Position numbers and translations under genes: made by a program
In this document: in pieces, positions 27,151 through 37,952 of the stretch
Position numbering within the stretch: position 1 is the first letter of the stretch
Layout: each line of letters opens with the position of its first letter
From: Micropruina sonneratiae
Lineage (GTDB): Bacteria; Actinomycetota; Actinomycetes; Propionibacteriales; Propionibacteriaceae
Assembly (NCBI RefSeq): GCF_025972045.1
Contig: NZ_JAPDHX010000005.1
Location: 1 to 64,000 of the forward strand
Reading direction: 5' to 3'
DNA: 64,000 bases
Notes under the pieces: generated by a model
The model's input: only the letters and a program-made list of their open reading frames with translations
Told to the model about the DNA's origin: nothing
Database searches by the model: none

Positions 27151-29121
27151 GTGGTCGTGTTCGCCAAGACCTCACGCTGGATCGCCTATCCGCTCGGGTG
27201 GCTCCTGCTGATGCTCGTCCCGCTGATGATCGACGCCTTCCGCGCCGGCATCACCGAACCGGCCTCATCGACCGACCAGTTCACCATCCCGAGCTTCGTC
27301 GCCAACTACGAAGCCAGACGCGACGGTGACAGTCTCGCGATCGACGTCACCGAGAAGATCACCGCCAACTTCCCCCGGCGCTACACCAACCACGGCATCG
27401 AGCGCCGGCTGCCGTCCAGCTACCGCGGCGAGAGCATCCGGCTCAGCGACTTCACCGTCACCGACGCCAGCGGCAAACGCGTCACCTTCACCCGACGCAC
27501 CGACGGTTCCGACATCGTGCTGCGGATCGGCAGCGCCAGCACCTACGTCTACGGCCAGGTGAACTACATCATCCGCTACACGATCGGCAACGCGATGGTG
27601 CAGCAGGGTGACCGGCAGGAGATCTACCTCGACGTCAACGGCACCGGATGGCTGCAGAAGTTCGGTCGCGTGCAGGCCACGTTGACCGTCGCGGACGACC
27701 TGGCCGGCGGCCTGCTCAACGAGGCGGCCTGCTACTACGGCCCGGCCGGCTCCACCCAGCGGTGTGAGATCGGTCGCAGCGGCAACACCTTCATCACCCA
27801 GGGGGTCGCACTGGGACCCCGGGAGAACCTGACGTTCGCCGTCGGCTTCGCCCAGGGCACGGTCGCCGAGGCGGTTCCCGGGGCGTCGGGCAGCCTGGGC
27901 TGGATCGGCGTGGCGGCGATGCCGATCGGGGCGGCGCTGATCCTGGCGCTGGCCCTGTTCGTGCGGCACCGCAGGCTGCGCAGCCTTCTGGACCGCGACG
28001 ACGCGGAGATCCGCTACACGCCGCCCGACGACGTCCAGCCCATCCTGGCAGCGGACTTCCTGGGGCTGCCCGAGCGCGGCGCGGCCGCCCAGCTCACCCA
28101 ACTGGTGCTGGACGGTCACGCCACGATCACCGGCGATGCGCCACCGATCGGCACCGCGCCGCAGCCCCGCGAGCGGCTCTCCCGCGGGGAACGGACGGCG
28201 GCGCGCGAGCTGCGCGTCCAGCTCACCGACGTCGAGCACATCGACGCCGCCGTCGACGACATCTGCGAGAAGCTGTTCGGCGGCGGACGTTCGGTCGGCC
28301 TCGGCAATGTGACCTCCCACGACATCGCCGAGGCGTCGCGGATGCGGCACGACCTGCTGATGTCCAGCGGGTTGCGCAAGGCCAGCTGGCTGGGCACCAG
28401 CCTGTTCGTGGTCGGCTACGTGGCGGTCATCGGCTTCGGCTGGCTGCAGATCGGCGTCGGCCTGAACGGCCTGCTGTGGCCGTTCCTGGGCTGCGGGCTG
28501 CTCGCCGTCATGCTGCTGGTGGCCGCCGCGCACTACTACCCGACCCTGGGCGGGCTGACCGACCAGGGCCGGGCGCTGCGCGACCAGCTCGCGGGGCTGC
28601 ACCGCTTCGTCACCATGGCCGAGGCCGACCGGATCGCCTGGATGCAGAACGCGGTGGACGCCCCACGCGTCTCCGGACCCGACGACGGCAGCCTGGTGAA
28701 GCTGTACGAGCCGTTGCTGCCGTACGCGATCATCTTCGGGGCCGAGGACACCTGGCGGCAGGCCCTCGGCAACCTCTACGACCTCGTGCCCGAGCAGAAG
28801 GAGCGGCCGTCCGAGTTTCCGGCGCTCGCCCTGGCCGCGGGCTGGGCCGACAGTTCCCAGCAGTACTACTCGCGGCGTGACGACACGCACAGCTTCTGGG
28901 ATTCCCGGCCGGCCTGGGGTGAGGGTTGGGTGTCGGGCGTCGGGCATGGCATCGGCGAGGCGTTCGACAACTGGGCCACCTCGCGCAACGACGACAGCGG
29001 CGGCGGCTGGGGTGGCGGCGGCTCCAGTTGGAGCGGCGGCTCCAGTTCGTTCAGTTCCGGCTCCTCCGGCGGCGGCTCCTCCGGCGGCGGCATGGGCGGT
29101 GGCGGTGGCGGCGGCTGGTGA
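27151..29121 (+). CDS. DUF2207 membrane protein
   Basis: The 656-residue protein has an N-terminal membrane helix (WIAYPLGWLLLMLVPLMI) and an extracellular beta domain of about 200 residues. It contains the DUF2207 pattern FPRRYTNHGIERRLP and YGQVNYIIRYTI. A helix at about 255-275, a cytoplasmic domain, a central pair of helices and a long Gly/Ser-rich tail (SSGGGSSGGGMGGGGGGGW) follow. Function is unknown. A second DUF2207 protein is encoded at 42837-44534. Start is GTG, close to the CIRCE sites of divergent groEL. Confidence 0.85.
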   Translation: MVVFAKTSRWIAYPLGWLLLMLVPLMIDAFRAGITEPASSTDQFTIPSFVANYEARRDGDSLAIDVTEKITANFPRRYTNHGIERRLPSSYRGESIRLSDFTVTDASGKRVTFTRRTDGSDIVLRIGSASTYVYGQVNYIIRYTIGNAMVQQGDRQEIYLDVNGTGWLQKFGRVQATLTVADDLAGGLLNEAACYYGPAGSTQRCEIGRSGNTFITQGVALGPRENLTFAVGFAQGTVAEAVPGASGSLGWIGVAAMPIGAALILALALFVRHRRLRSLLDRDDAEIRYTPPDDVQPILAADFLGLPERGAAAQLTQLVLDGHATITGDAPPIGTAPQPRERLSRGERTAARELRVQLTDVEHIDAAVDDICEKLFGGGRSVGLGNVTSHDIAEASRMRHDLLMSSGLRKASWLGTSLFVVGYVAVIGFGWLQIGVGLNGLLWPFLGCGLLAVMLLVAAAHYYPTLGGLTDQGRALRDQLAGLHRFVTMAEADRIAWMQNAVDAPRVSGPDDGSLVKLYEPLLPYAIIFGAEDTWRQALGNLYDLVPEQKERPSEFPALALAAGWADSSQQYYSRRDDTHSFWDSRPAWGEGWVSGVGHGIGEAFDNWATSRNDDSGGGWGGGGSSWSGGSSSFSSGSSGGGSSGGGMGGGGGGGW

Positions 29122-29140
29122 GCCGCGGCACACTGCCCTC

Positions 29141-29659
29141 ATGCCAGGCACATCGCATCGCCCCGTGGCCGAGCGGTGGTTGCGGGTGCGGCGCACCGGC
29201 AACCTGCTGAACGGCTCCACCGCGCTGGGCCTGCTGGCCTGCCGGGCGGGGCGCGCGCGCCGGCGTCCGGGGCCGAGGGGGCTGATCCTCGCCGAGGGCT
29301 ACCGGCTGCGGTTCCCCCGGCCCGGCGCGTTCACCGTCGGCAACGTGGTGTTGACGGCGTCCGACTTCGAGTCGCTGCAGCGCGGCAACGGCGAACTGCT
29401 CGATCACGAGGACGCCCACGCCTGGCAGTGGTTCTACTGCGGGGGGCTGCCGTTCCTGCCGCTGTACGCCGTGGCCTCGGCCTGGTCGTGGCTGCGGCGG
29501 GGCGATGTGGCGTCCGGCAATTGGTTCGAACGCGGGGCGGGACTGGCCCGCGGCAGCTACCTGGAGGCGCCGGTCAGCAACGCCGGCTTCCGCCTGCTGC
29601 TGCGCCGCGCTCAGACCTTGATCGAGAAGCCCAGCCGCTTGGCCGAGCGCTCCTTCTGA
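29141..29659 (+). CDS. Small protein with an HExxH-like motif
   Basis: The 172-residue protein contains LLDHEDAHAWQWFYCGG, an H-E-x-x-H sequence like that of zinc metalloproteases. A hydrophobic stretch (FLPLYAVASAWSWL) and GNWFERGAGLARG follow; the Glu there could be a third ligand. Similar small proteins occur in actinobacteria without a known function. Whether it is an active peptidase is open. The 3' end overlaps the convergent DUF3263 gene by about 50 bases. Confidence 0.65.
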   Translation: MPGTSHRPVAERWLRVRRTGNLLNGSTALGLLACRAGRARRRPGPRGLILAEGYRLRFPRPGAFTVGNVVLTASDFESLQRGNGELLDHEDAHAWQWFYCGGLPFLPLYAVASAWSWLRRGDVASGNWFERGAGLARGSYLEAPVSNAGFRLLLRRAQTLIEKPSRLAERSF

Positions 29660-29895
29660 CGGGCCGCACGCTGGCGGCGCAACCGCTTGACCAGCAGCGG
29701 GTCGTGGGCGAGCGCCTCGGGGGTGTCGATGAGTTCGTTGAGCAGCTGGTAGTAGCGTGGCGCCGACACGTCGAACCGCTCGCGGATCTCGGCCTCCTTG
29801 GTGCCGGAGAACGACCACCACTGCTTCTCGAATTCGAGGATCGCGGCCCCTCGCTCGCTCAGCTGGGCCGTCTGGTGGGCGACGGGCTCGGTCAT
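29611..29895 (-). CDS. DUF3263 protein
   Basis: The 94-residue protein with LSERGAAILEFEKQWWSFSGTKE and FDVSAPRYYQLLNELIDTPEALAHDPLLVKRL is a clear DUF3263 member. The family is short, actinobacterial and probably DNA-binding with a helix-turn-helix-like RYYQLLN segment. Function is unproven. Its C-terminus is basic. It overlaps the end of the convergent HExxH-like gene. Confidence 0.88.
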   Translation of the reverse strand: MTEPVAHQTAQLSERGAAILEFEKQWWSFSGTKEAEIRERFDVSAPRYYQLLNELIDTPEALAHDPLLVKRLRRQRAARQKERSAKRLGFSIKV

Positions 29896-30077
29896 GGTGC
29901 CGATTCTAGGTCGAAATCACACGGCTGTCATTCGCCCGACGTGCGGACCGAAGGGGCCGGCATTCGGAACCAACGCCCCGAGCAGGGGTCAGCGGGGCGG
30001 TCGGCTAGAGTGTTGGTGCCTTTTCAGCCGCCGACGAGGGCGGCTCAGCCCAGCCCCGATCGACACGAGGACGATAG

Positions 30078-31268
30078 ATGCAGCGACTCAGCGGCACCGT
30101 GCAGCGGTACGCCTGGGGAACCCGCGACGCCATCCCCGCCATTCTCGGACGGCCCGCCGATGACGCACCGGTCGCCGAGTACTGGCTGGGGGCACACACC
30201 TCGTCACCCTCGCTGCTCGACGACGGAACCCTCGTCGACCACATCGCGTCGGGGCCCACCGTGCTGGGCAAGCGCAGCCGCGAGGCGTTCGGCGAGCAGT
30301 TGCCGTACCTGATGAAGCTGCTGTCGGCCCGGCACGCCCTGTCGATCCAGGCGCACCCGTCCCGCGAGCAGGCCATCGAGGGCTTCGCCCGCGAGTCCCG
30401 CGACGGCATCCCGCTGGATGCCCCGGAGCGGACCTACAAGGACAGCTGGCCCAAGCCGGAGATCATGATCGCGCTGGACACCTTCCACAGCCTGGCCGGC
30501 TTCCGCGACCCCCTCGAGACGGCCGAGCTGTTCACCGCGATGGGAGTGGCCAGCGAACTGCAGTCGGTGATCGGGCCGCTGACCGAACGCAAGGGCCCGG
30601 CCGCGCTCGCCGAAGTGTTCCTGGACGTGCTCAGCCTGGGCGAGAGCCGCCGACACCTCGTCGACGAGGCGGTCTCTGCGGCGATGCACCACCGCGACGA
30701 CGACGGCGAGCTCGGCGACTTCGCCCGCACCGCGATCGAGCTCGACGCCGTGTTCCCCGGCGACCCCGGCATTCTGGCCGCGTTGCTGATGAACCGCATC
30801 AAACTCGCCCCGGGTGAGGCGCTGTTCGTGCCGGCCGGCATGATGCACGCCCACCTGCGGGGCACCGGGGTCGAGATCATGGCCAACTCGGACAACGTCA
30901 TCCGCGGCGGCCTGACCAGCAAGCACATCGACGTCTCCGAACTGGTCACCGTGGTCGACTTCAACCCGTGGCTGCCGGAGATCCTGCTACCGCGGCAGAC
31001 CCGGCCCGGCGTACTCAAGTACGAGACGCCGTGCAGCGAGTTCGAGGCCTGGCGGATGCGGGTCGACAGCACCACCGGCCGTGTCCGGGTGCCCGGCCGG
31101 GGCTCGGCGCGGATCGTGCTGGCCATCGACGGCTTCTGCGTGCTCGACAACGGCAGCTCGCGGATGGAACTCCCCCGCGGCCGGGCGGCCTTCCTGGCCG
31201 CCGACGAGCGGGACGTGTACGCCGAGGGCACCGCCGAGTTGTACGGCGCGTCCTCGGGCATCCGCTGA
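30078..31268 (+). CDS. manA: Mannose-6-phosphate isomerase, class I
   Basis: The 396-residue enzyme has the type I PMI zinc-site segments ALSIQAHPSREQAIEGF and later EALFVPAGMMHAHLRG, plus YKDSWPKPEIMIAL. It interconverts mannose-6-phosphate and fructose-6-phosphate, linking mannosylated glycans with glycolysis. Start ATG with an AGGACGATAG leader. Downstream lie dispersed palindromic repeats and then tRNA-Thr. Confidence 0.95.
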   Translation: MQRLSGTVQRYAWGTRDAIPAILGRPADDAPVAEYWLGAHTSSPSLLDDGTLVDHIASGPTVLGKRSREAFGEQLPYLMKLLSARHALSIQAHPSREQAIEGFARESRDGIPLDAPERTYKDSWPKPEIMIALDTFHSLAGFRDPLETAELFTAMGVASELQSVIGPLTERKGPAALAEVFLDVLSLGESRRHLVDEAVSAAMHHRDDDGELGDFARTAIELDAVFPGDPGILAALLMNRIKLAPGEALFVPAGMMHAHLRGTGVEIMANSDNVIRGGLTSKHIDVSELVTVVDFNPWLPEILLPRQTRPGVLKYETPCSEFEAWRMRVDSTTGRVRVPGRGSARIVLAIDGFCVLDNGSSRMELPRGRAAFLAADERDVYAEGTAELYGASSGIR

Positions 31269-31290
31269 CGGCAACCCCGCCGCCGCACCG

Positions 31291-31372
31291 GACCGTTGTC
31301 CCCGGCTTGCCGGATCGAACCGATCCCCAGCCCGCCGGACCGAACCGTCATCCCGGGCTTGACCGGGATCCC
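31291..31372. repeat. Two copies of a dispersed palindromic element
   Basis: A degenerate copy (31291-31316, GACCGTTGTCCCCGGCTTGC) is followed by a fuller copy at 31341-31372 (CCGTCATCCCGGGCTTGACC then GGGATCCCGG). The latter is nearly the reverse complement of 16676-16702. Such CATCCCGGGCTTGACCCGGG elements behave as dispersed intergenic palindromes. Confidence 0.7.
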
Positions 31373-31430
31373 GGTCGGCGCGGTCGGCGCCGGTACGGCA
31401 CAATGGTGGCCGGCCGGGCGTCCGGCCGAC

Positions 31431-31503
31431 GCCTCCGTAGCTCAGTTGGTAGAGCGCCCGCCTTGTAAGCGGATGGTCGCGGGTTCGAATCCTGTCGGAG
31501 GCT
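31431..31503 (+). tRNA. tRNA-Thr (UGU anticodon)
   Basis: Acceptor GCCTCCG pairs with CGGAGGC. The D arm is GCTC/GAGC, the anticodon loop CTTGTAA gives anticodon UGU, and the T arm is GCGGG-TTCGAAT-CCTGT. No CCA is encoded. The methyltransferase GTG starts two bases after the discriminator. Confidence 0.95.
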
Positions 31504-31504
31504 C

Positions 31505-32110
31505 GTGTATCCCCCCAGCCAGTGGGCCCAGATCATCGCCCGCGACCCCGGACATTCCCAGCGCTACATCGACCGCTTCGCCATGCTCGCCGCCCAGGGC
31601 AACGACCTGGTCGGCGAGGCCCGGCTGATCGATGCCATGGTGGGGCGGAACTCGGCCGTGCTGGACGCCGGGTGCGGTCCCGGCCGGCACTGCGGGTACC
31701 TGCACCGCGCCGGGCACCGGGTGGTGGGCGTCGACCTCGACCCCGCCCTGATCGCCGAGGCGGAGCGGGCCGAGCCGGGGCCGCACTACCTGGCCGCCGA
31801 TCTGACCGGCTTCGAGCTGCCCGAGGCGTGGCCCCAGTCGTTCGACGCGATCCTGTGCGCCGGCAACGTGATGGGCTTCGTGCACCCCGAGACCCGGCGT
31901 CCGATCCTGGCGGGGTTCGCCGCCCGGTTGGCACCGCAGGGGCGCGCCGTCGTCGGCTTCGGGGCCGGCCGTGGCTACGACTTCGGCGACTTCGTCACCG
32001 ACGCGGCGGCGTCCGGCCTGGAGTTGCAGCAGGCGTTCTCGACCTGGGACCTGCGCCGCTTCACCGAGGACTCGAACTTCCTGGTCGCGGTGCTGGGCCT
32101 GCCCGGCTGA
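31505..32110 (+). CDS. Class I SAM-dependent methyltransferase
   Basis: The 201-residue protein has the SAM-binding motif AVLDAGCGPGRHCGYL (motif I), the acidic VVGVDLDP loop (motif II) and FDAILCAGNVMGF (motif IV region). The substrate is unknown; the fold is of the Methyltransf_11/25 type. The GTG at 31505 begins two bases after tRNA-Thr, so the mRNA must be made by tRNA read-through and 3'-processing. No Shine-Dalgarno is possible outside the tRNA, and translation may be leaderless after tRNA cleavage. Confidence 0.85.
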   Translation: MYPPSQWAQIIARDPGHSQRYIDRFAMLAAQGNDLVGEARLIDAMVGRNSAVLDAGCGPGRHCGYLHRAGHRVVGVDLDPALIAEAERAEPGPHYLAADLTGFELPEAWPQSFDAILCAGNVMGFVHPETRRPILAGFAARLAPQGRAVVGFGAGRGYDFGDFVTDAAASGLELQQAFSTWDLRRFTEDSNFLVAVLGLPG

Positions 32111-32183
32111 ACGCGCGTCGCCCGGCAGGGGTGACACAGCTGACGGCTAGGGTCGGGAGCATCCCTACCCCAAGGAGCCGGCC

Positions 32184-33434
32184 ATGCCCGACAAGCCTGA
32201 AGCGACCACCCAGCCGCCCGACGAGGCGCAGCCCGCAGCCCAGCAGGCGCCCACCGCGCAGCAGGCGCACCCGCCCGCCCAGCAGCCTCCGGTGGCGGCA
32301 CCACCCGCGGCGTTCGTGCCCGTCTCGCCGCCCCGCCAAGCCGGGGCGTTCGGACGCGGTTTCGGCCTCGGCGCCGGCGCCGGCCTGGGTGCCGGCGGCG
32401 TCCTGCTGGTGCTCGGGGTGATCGGTTCGCTGCTCTCGGCGCTGGTCTTCGGCGCCGCCGCGGCGGCCGCGGGCCAGGCGTCCGGGCCACGGGTCAACGC
32501 CCTGCAGACGGTCTGGGGCAGCGACACCGCCGACCGCGCCCACACGGTGCTGGCGGTCCCGATCAGCGGCGCCATCCAGGCCGACGGGTCCGACGGGTTC
32601 GCCCTCACGGCGTCCACCTACGGCTATGAACTGGCCCGCACCCTCGACGCCCTGACCGCCGACGACTACGCCGGCGTGGTGCTGCTGATGAACACCCCGG
32701 GCGGCACCATCAACGGGTCCCGGGCGATTGCGGACGCCGTCGAGCGCTACCAGAGCCGCACCGGCAGGAAGGTCGTCGCCTACGTGCAGGGCATGTACGC
32801 CTCCGGCGGTATGTACGCGATGGCGGGTGCGGACAGGATCATCGCCGACCACGGCTCGCTGGTCGGCAGCATCGGTGTCATCTACGGACCGTTCGAGCGG
32901 TACCGCGACGTCGTGGCCACCTCGGGAAGCGTGATCGAGTCGGGCGTCACCACCACGGGCGGCATCACCGTCGAGTACCTGACCCAGGGCACCGGCAAGG
33001 ACTTCGGCAACCCGTACCGGGAGATGACCGAGCGGGAGCGCACGGTGTTCACCCAGGGCATCAGCAACGAGTACCGGTCGTTCGTCGAGTGGGTGTCGAA
33101 GCACCGCGGCATCCCCGCCGCCACCATCACCGACGAGCTGGGCGCGTTCATCTTCGACCCGAAGACGGCGATCAGCCACAAGCTGATCGACGCCGAACTG
33201 GGCCCGGACGAGGGGTTCCGCGACGCCGTGACGGTGATGGGACTCGACCCGGCGACCGCCCGCATCGCGCAGCGGTCCGCCCCGTCGGCGCTGGAGCAGC
33301 TGCTGGGAGCCTCAGCCCGCGTCTACGGCTACCAGGCGACTGCCCCGGCCGGCACCCCGGCGTCCAGCGTGATCTGCGCGGGCGCTCCCCAGCCCCTGGT
33401 CTGGCACGGCCCGGTGACCTCCTACTGCGGCTGA
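32184..33434 (+). CDS. SppA-like signal-peptide peptidase (S49 serine protease), membrane anchored
   Basis: The 416-residue protein has a Pro/Gln/Ala-rich cytoplasmic tail (about 50 residues), one glycine-rich membrane helix (about 65-95) and an S49 protease domain. That domain has LLMNTPGGTINGS and the catalytic Ser in YASGGMYAMAGADRI; a Lys general base is expected later. It degrades membrane-inserted signal peptides or other membrane proteins. Start ATG with AAGGAG. A small hairpin spans its stop and that of the convergent rlmB. Confidence 0.88.
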   Translation: MPDKPEATTQPPDEAQPAAQQAPTAQQAHPPAQQPPVAAPPAAFVPVSPPRQAGAFGRGFGLGAGAGLGAGGVLLVLGVIGSLLSALVFGAAAAAAGQASGPRVNALQTVWGSDTADRAHTVLAVPISGAIQADGSDGFALTASTYGYELARTLDALTADDYAGVVLLMNTPGGTINGSRAIADAVERYQSRTGRKVVAYVQGMYASGGMYAMAGADRIIADHGSLVGSIGVIYGPFERYRDVVATSGSVIESGVTTTGGITVEYLTQGTGKDFGNPYREMTERERTVFTQGISNEYRSFVEWVSKHRGIPAATITDELGAFIFDPKTAISHKLIDAELGPDEGFRDAVTVMGLDPATARIAQRSAPSALEQLLGASARVYGYQATAPAGTPASSVICAGAPQPLVWHGPVTSYCG

Positions 33435-33455
33435 GCCAGGGTCACCGCTCAGCCG
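33428..33455. terminator. Hairpin overlapping the stop codons of convergent sppA-like and rlmB genes
   Basis: CGGCTGAG (33428-33435) and CTCAGCCG (33448-33455) are perfect arms around twelve bases. Each arm contains one gene's TGA stop, so it could end transcription from both sides. Confidence 0.55.
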
Positions 33456-34428
33456 CGGCAGCGGGTGACTTCATAGAGGGCGATGCTCGCCGCCACCGAC
33501 GCGTTCAGCGACTCGACCTCGGAGGTGATCGGGATGGAGACGAGCACGTCGCAGTTGTCCCGGACCAGCCGCGACAGCCCTTCGCCCTCCGAACCGACGA
33601 CGAGCAGCACCGGGCCGTCCACGCCCGGGATGCCGGCGACGTCGGTCTCCGCCTCGCCGGCCAGCCCGGCGACCACGAAGCCCGCCTCGCCGTACTGCTT
33701 CAGCACCCGGTTGAGGTTGGTGGCCCGGGCGACGGGCAGCCGGGCGGCGGCGCCTGCCGAGGTCTTCCAGGCGGCGGCGGTGACCTGGGCCGAGCGCCGC
33801 TCGGGAATGATCACCCCGGCCGCGCCGAACGCGGCCGCCGAGCGGATGATCGCGCCCAGATTGCGCGGGTCGGTGATCGAGTCGCACGCCACCACCAGCG
33901 CCGGTTCGGGCCGGTCGAGCGCCTCGACCAGCAGGTCGTCGGGATGCAGGTACTCATACGGCGGCAGTTGCAGCGCCACCCCCTGGTGGACGCCGCCGTT
34001 GGTCAGCCGGTCCAGCTCGATCCGGGTCGCCGCCAGCAGCGCGATGCCGTGGTCGGCGGCGTACTTGAGGATGTCGCGCAGCCGGTCGTCGCGCTCGACG
34101 CCGTCGGCGACGTAGGCGCGCCTCACCGGCAGCCCGGCCTGCAGCGCCTCCAACACCGGGTTACGCCCGATTACCCAGTCGTCGGTCGAGCGGGTCGCCG
34201 CGGGCTTGCGGCCACCCGCGCGGCCGCCGCCGCCCGTGGTGGTCTTGTTGGCCTCGTTGGGTCCGCGCTTGCGATAGGCCTTGTGGTAGGGCCGGTCCTC
34301 GGCCTTGGGGGTGGGACCCTTGCCCTCCAGGCCGCGGCGGACGCGGCCCCCCGAGCCGGCGGTGTTGCCGCTGCCGATGCCCTTGCCGCGTTTGCGGACG
34401 GCTCCCTTGCGGGACGAGTTTCCGGGCA

Positions 34429-34429
<1 letters not shown>
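33449..34429 (-). CDS. rlmB: 23S rRNA (guanosine(2251)-2'-O)-methyltransferase
   Basis: The 326-residue SPOUT methyltransferase has a basic, Gly/Lys-rich N-terminal extension (about 80 residues), the WVIGRNPVLEAL substrate-binding domain and the knotted SAM site. The SAM site shows DPRNLGAIIRSAAAFGAAGVI, VGSEGEGLSRL and SLNASVAASI. It methylates G2251 of 23S rRNA. Its ATG overlaps the cysS stop by one base (TGATG). The cysS-rlmB pair is standard in actinobacteria. Confidence 0.93.
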
Positions 34430-35865
<1,436 letters not shown>

Positions 35866-35954
35866 CGGCCGAGTCTATCGGGAGCGCACCACGGGCTTCA
35901 CCCGGCGTCCGGTCCCCCGGCACCCCTGGTGACCGCCCGCCCGGGCGGGTTCGC

Positions 35955-37322
35955 TCAGCGCTTGCCGCGACGCAGCGCCGCGATGTCGAGCACCCCGGTC
36001 GGTTCGGGCATGTCGGCCGCCTCGATCTCCCAGGGATCCTCGGGCATGGCGCCCTCGTCGTCGACGAAGCCCTGCGACGGGTCGAACGGATTGGCCAGTT
36101 GGCGAGCGCCCTCGGCCAGCGGTCTGCTGTCCATCTCCTCGTCGGGAAGCCCCTCGAGCACGTCCCGGACGTAACCCAGGGTCGCCTCGAGAAGCGGCAC
36201 CTCGCGGTTCTCCCGTTGCGAGGCGTACCAGCGGTAGTCGAGCACCTCGTGGAAGATCTGCGCCGAGTCCCGCTTGCCGCGCAGGTGCGCCGGGACAGCC
36301 AGCGTCACCGGCTCGAAACACTGGGTCAGCCACTGGTGGGCGACCAGCGACTCGTCCACGTTCTGCTGGCTGGTGCGGAACCGGTAGGTGTCCAGGTCGT
36401 TGAGCAACCGCCGGGCCTGGTTCTCCTCGACGTCCAGTCCGGTCAGTCGCAGCAGCCGCCGGGTGTGGTGGCCGGCGTCCACCACCTTGGGCTGGATGCG
36501 CACCCGCGAACCGTCGGACGAGGTGGAGATGTCGAGCTCGGCAACGTCGAAGCCCAGTGCGTTGAGCCGCCGGACGCGGCTCTCGATGCGGTCCAGTTCG
36601 GTGCCCGGGAACTCCTCCACGCCGGTCAGTTCGGCCCACAGGTCGCGGTAGCGGGTCGTGATGGTCTCGACCAGCGCCAGGGGGTCGAGCGACTCGTCCA
36701 GCAGTTGGCCGGCCTGCAGGTCGCTGAACTCGCCGAACAGGTTGGTGGTCGCGATCATCAGGTCGTGCTCGCGCTGGCCGTCGGTCAGCGAGTCGTGCAG
36801 TTCGGCGGTCTCGGCGTCGACCAGGTAAGCGGCGAACTCACCGGCGTCCCGGCGGAACAGGATGTTGGACAGCGAGACGTCCAGCCACAGGAAACCGATC
36901 AGGTGCAGCCGGGCGAGCAGCACCACCATGGCGTCCACCAGGCGGTTGACGGTGTCGGGCCGGACGCCCTGCGAGAACAGCGAGCGGTAGGGCAGCGAGA
37001 AGTCGAGATGTCTCGTGACCAGCACCGGGTCGAGCGGCTGGCCGGACTCCGCCCGACGGTTGGTGATCACCGCCAGCGGCTCGACCGCCGGGGTGTCCTC
37101 GTGGGCGAGTTCTTGCAGCATCCGGTATTCGTGCACGGCCGCGGCCTCGATGACCTCCTTGGCCGCGTACACGTCGCTGCCCACCTTGATGAAGCGCACC
37201 ACATGCCGCGAGATGCCCCGCGGCAGGGCAACCAGGTGGTCGGTCGGCCACTCGGCCAGCGGCAGTTCCCAGGGCAGCGGGATCAGCCGGGAGTCGGGCT
37301 TGGCCGACAGGATGCGTGGCAT
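35955..37322 (-). CDS. DUF4032 protein with kinase-like N-terminal domain
   Basis: The 455-residue protein has the DUF4032 architecture. The N-terminal part resembles lipopolysaccharide-kinase-like folds (VYAAKEVIEAAAVHEYRMLQ for a Lys/Glu pair and FLWLDVSLSNILF for the Asp-x3-Asn catalytic loop, then YLVDAETAE as a DxE metal site). The C-terminal half is the DUF4032 domain proper. A phosphotransferase activity is plausible but the substrate is unknown. It is a single gene on the minus strand between cysS and the FMN reductase. Confidence 0.85.
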   Translation of the reverse strand: MPRILSAKPDSRLIPLPWELPLAEWPTDHLVALPRGISRHVVRFIKVGSDVYAAKEVIEAAAVHEYRMLQELAHEDTPAVEPLAVITNRRAESGQPLDPVLVTRHLDFSLPYRSLFSQGVRPDTVNRLVDAMVVLLARLHLIGFLWLDVSLSNILFRRDAGEFAAYLVDAETAELHDSLTDGQREHDLMIATTNLFGEFSDLQAGQLLDESLDPLALVETITTRYRDLWAELTGVEEFPGTELDRIESRVRRLNALGFDVAELDISTSSDGSRVRIQPKVVDAGHHTRRLLRLTGLDVEENQARRLLNDLDTYRFRTSQQNVDESLVAHQWLTQCFEPVTLAVPAHLRGKRDSAQIFHEVLDYRWYASQRENREVPLLEATLGYVRDVLEGLPDEEMDSRPLAEGARQLANPFDPSQGFVDDEGAMPEDPWEIEAADMPEPTGVLDIAALRRGKR

Positions 37323-37376
37323 TGCGCCATTGTGCCAGCCGGGCCCGCCGAACCGCCCGCGGCGCTCACCGCTCGC

Positions 37377-37937
37377 TCAGGCCGCGGACGCCCGGTCGCC
37401 CGCCTCGTTCGCGACGATCCGCACCAACTCGCCGACCAGGGCGGTGAGGCGCTCATGGACCGCGGTGTCGACGGGCGCGTCACTGTCGAAGGCCTCGTTG
37501 ATGCCGACCGCGACGTTGTGCTGCAGCGGCGCCGCGCCGGCGATGGTGAGCGACAGCACCACCTGGTCGACGACCCCCTGCGCGGCGCGCGGGTTCAGGC
37601 TGGTGGACAGCACGCCGACCGGGGTGCCGGCGATGGGGGCGTCCTCGCGTGGACGGGAGGCGACGTCGATGGCGTTCTTGACGGCGCCGGACATGCTGCC
37701 GTTGTAGGCCGGGGTGGCGATCAGCACGGCGTCGGCGGCCGCAACGGCGGCGCGGAACTCCGCGACGTCGGGGCCGAGCTCGCCGGCCGCGTCGGTGTCG
37801 GCGTCGTAGAACGGCAGCCGGGTGACGTCGAAACGGCTCACCTGCGCGTCGGCCGGCAGCGCCTCGACGGCGGCAGCGGCGAGACGGGCGTTGAACGACC
37901 CGTTCCGAGTACTTCCGATCAGGACCAGTACGTTCAC
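37377..37937 (-). CDS. NADPH-dependent FMN reductase family protein
   Basis: The 186-residue flavodoxin-like protein starts MNVLVLIGSTRNGSFNARLA (FMN phosphate loop GSTRxGS) and has IATPAYNGSMSGAVKNAIDVASR, the flavin isoalloxazine loop. It probably reduces FMN or quinones/azo compounds with NAD(P)H. I chose the GTG at 37937 because GGGAG lies six bases upstream; the TTG twelve bases earlier is unlikely. It is divergent from a MarR regulator and shares paired palindromic operators with it. Confidence 0.88.
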   Translation of the reverse strand: MNVLVLIGSTRNGSFNARLAAAAVEALPADAQVSRFDVTRLPFYDADTDAAGELGPDVAEFRAAVAAADAVLIATPAYNGSMSGAVKNAIDVASRPREDAPIAGTPVGVLSTSLNPRAAQGVVDQVVLSLTIAGAAPLQHNVAVGINEAFDSDAPVDTAVHERLTALVGELVRIVANEAGDRASAA

Positions 37938-37952
37938 GATTTCTCCCAAATA

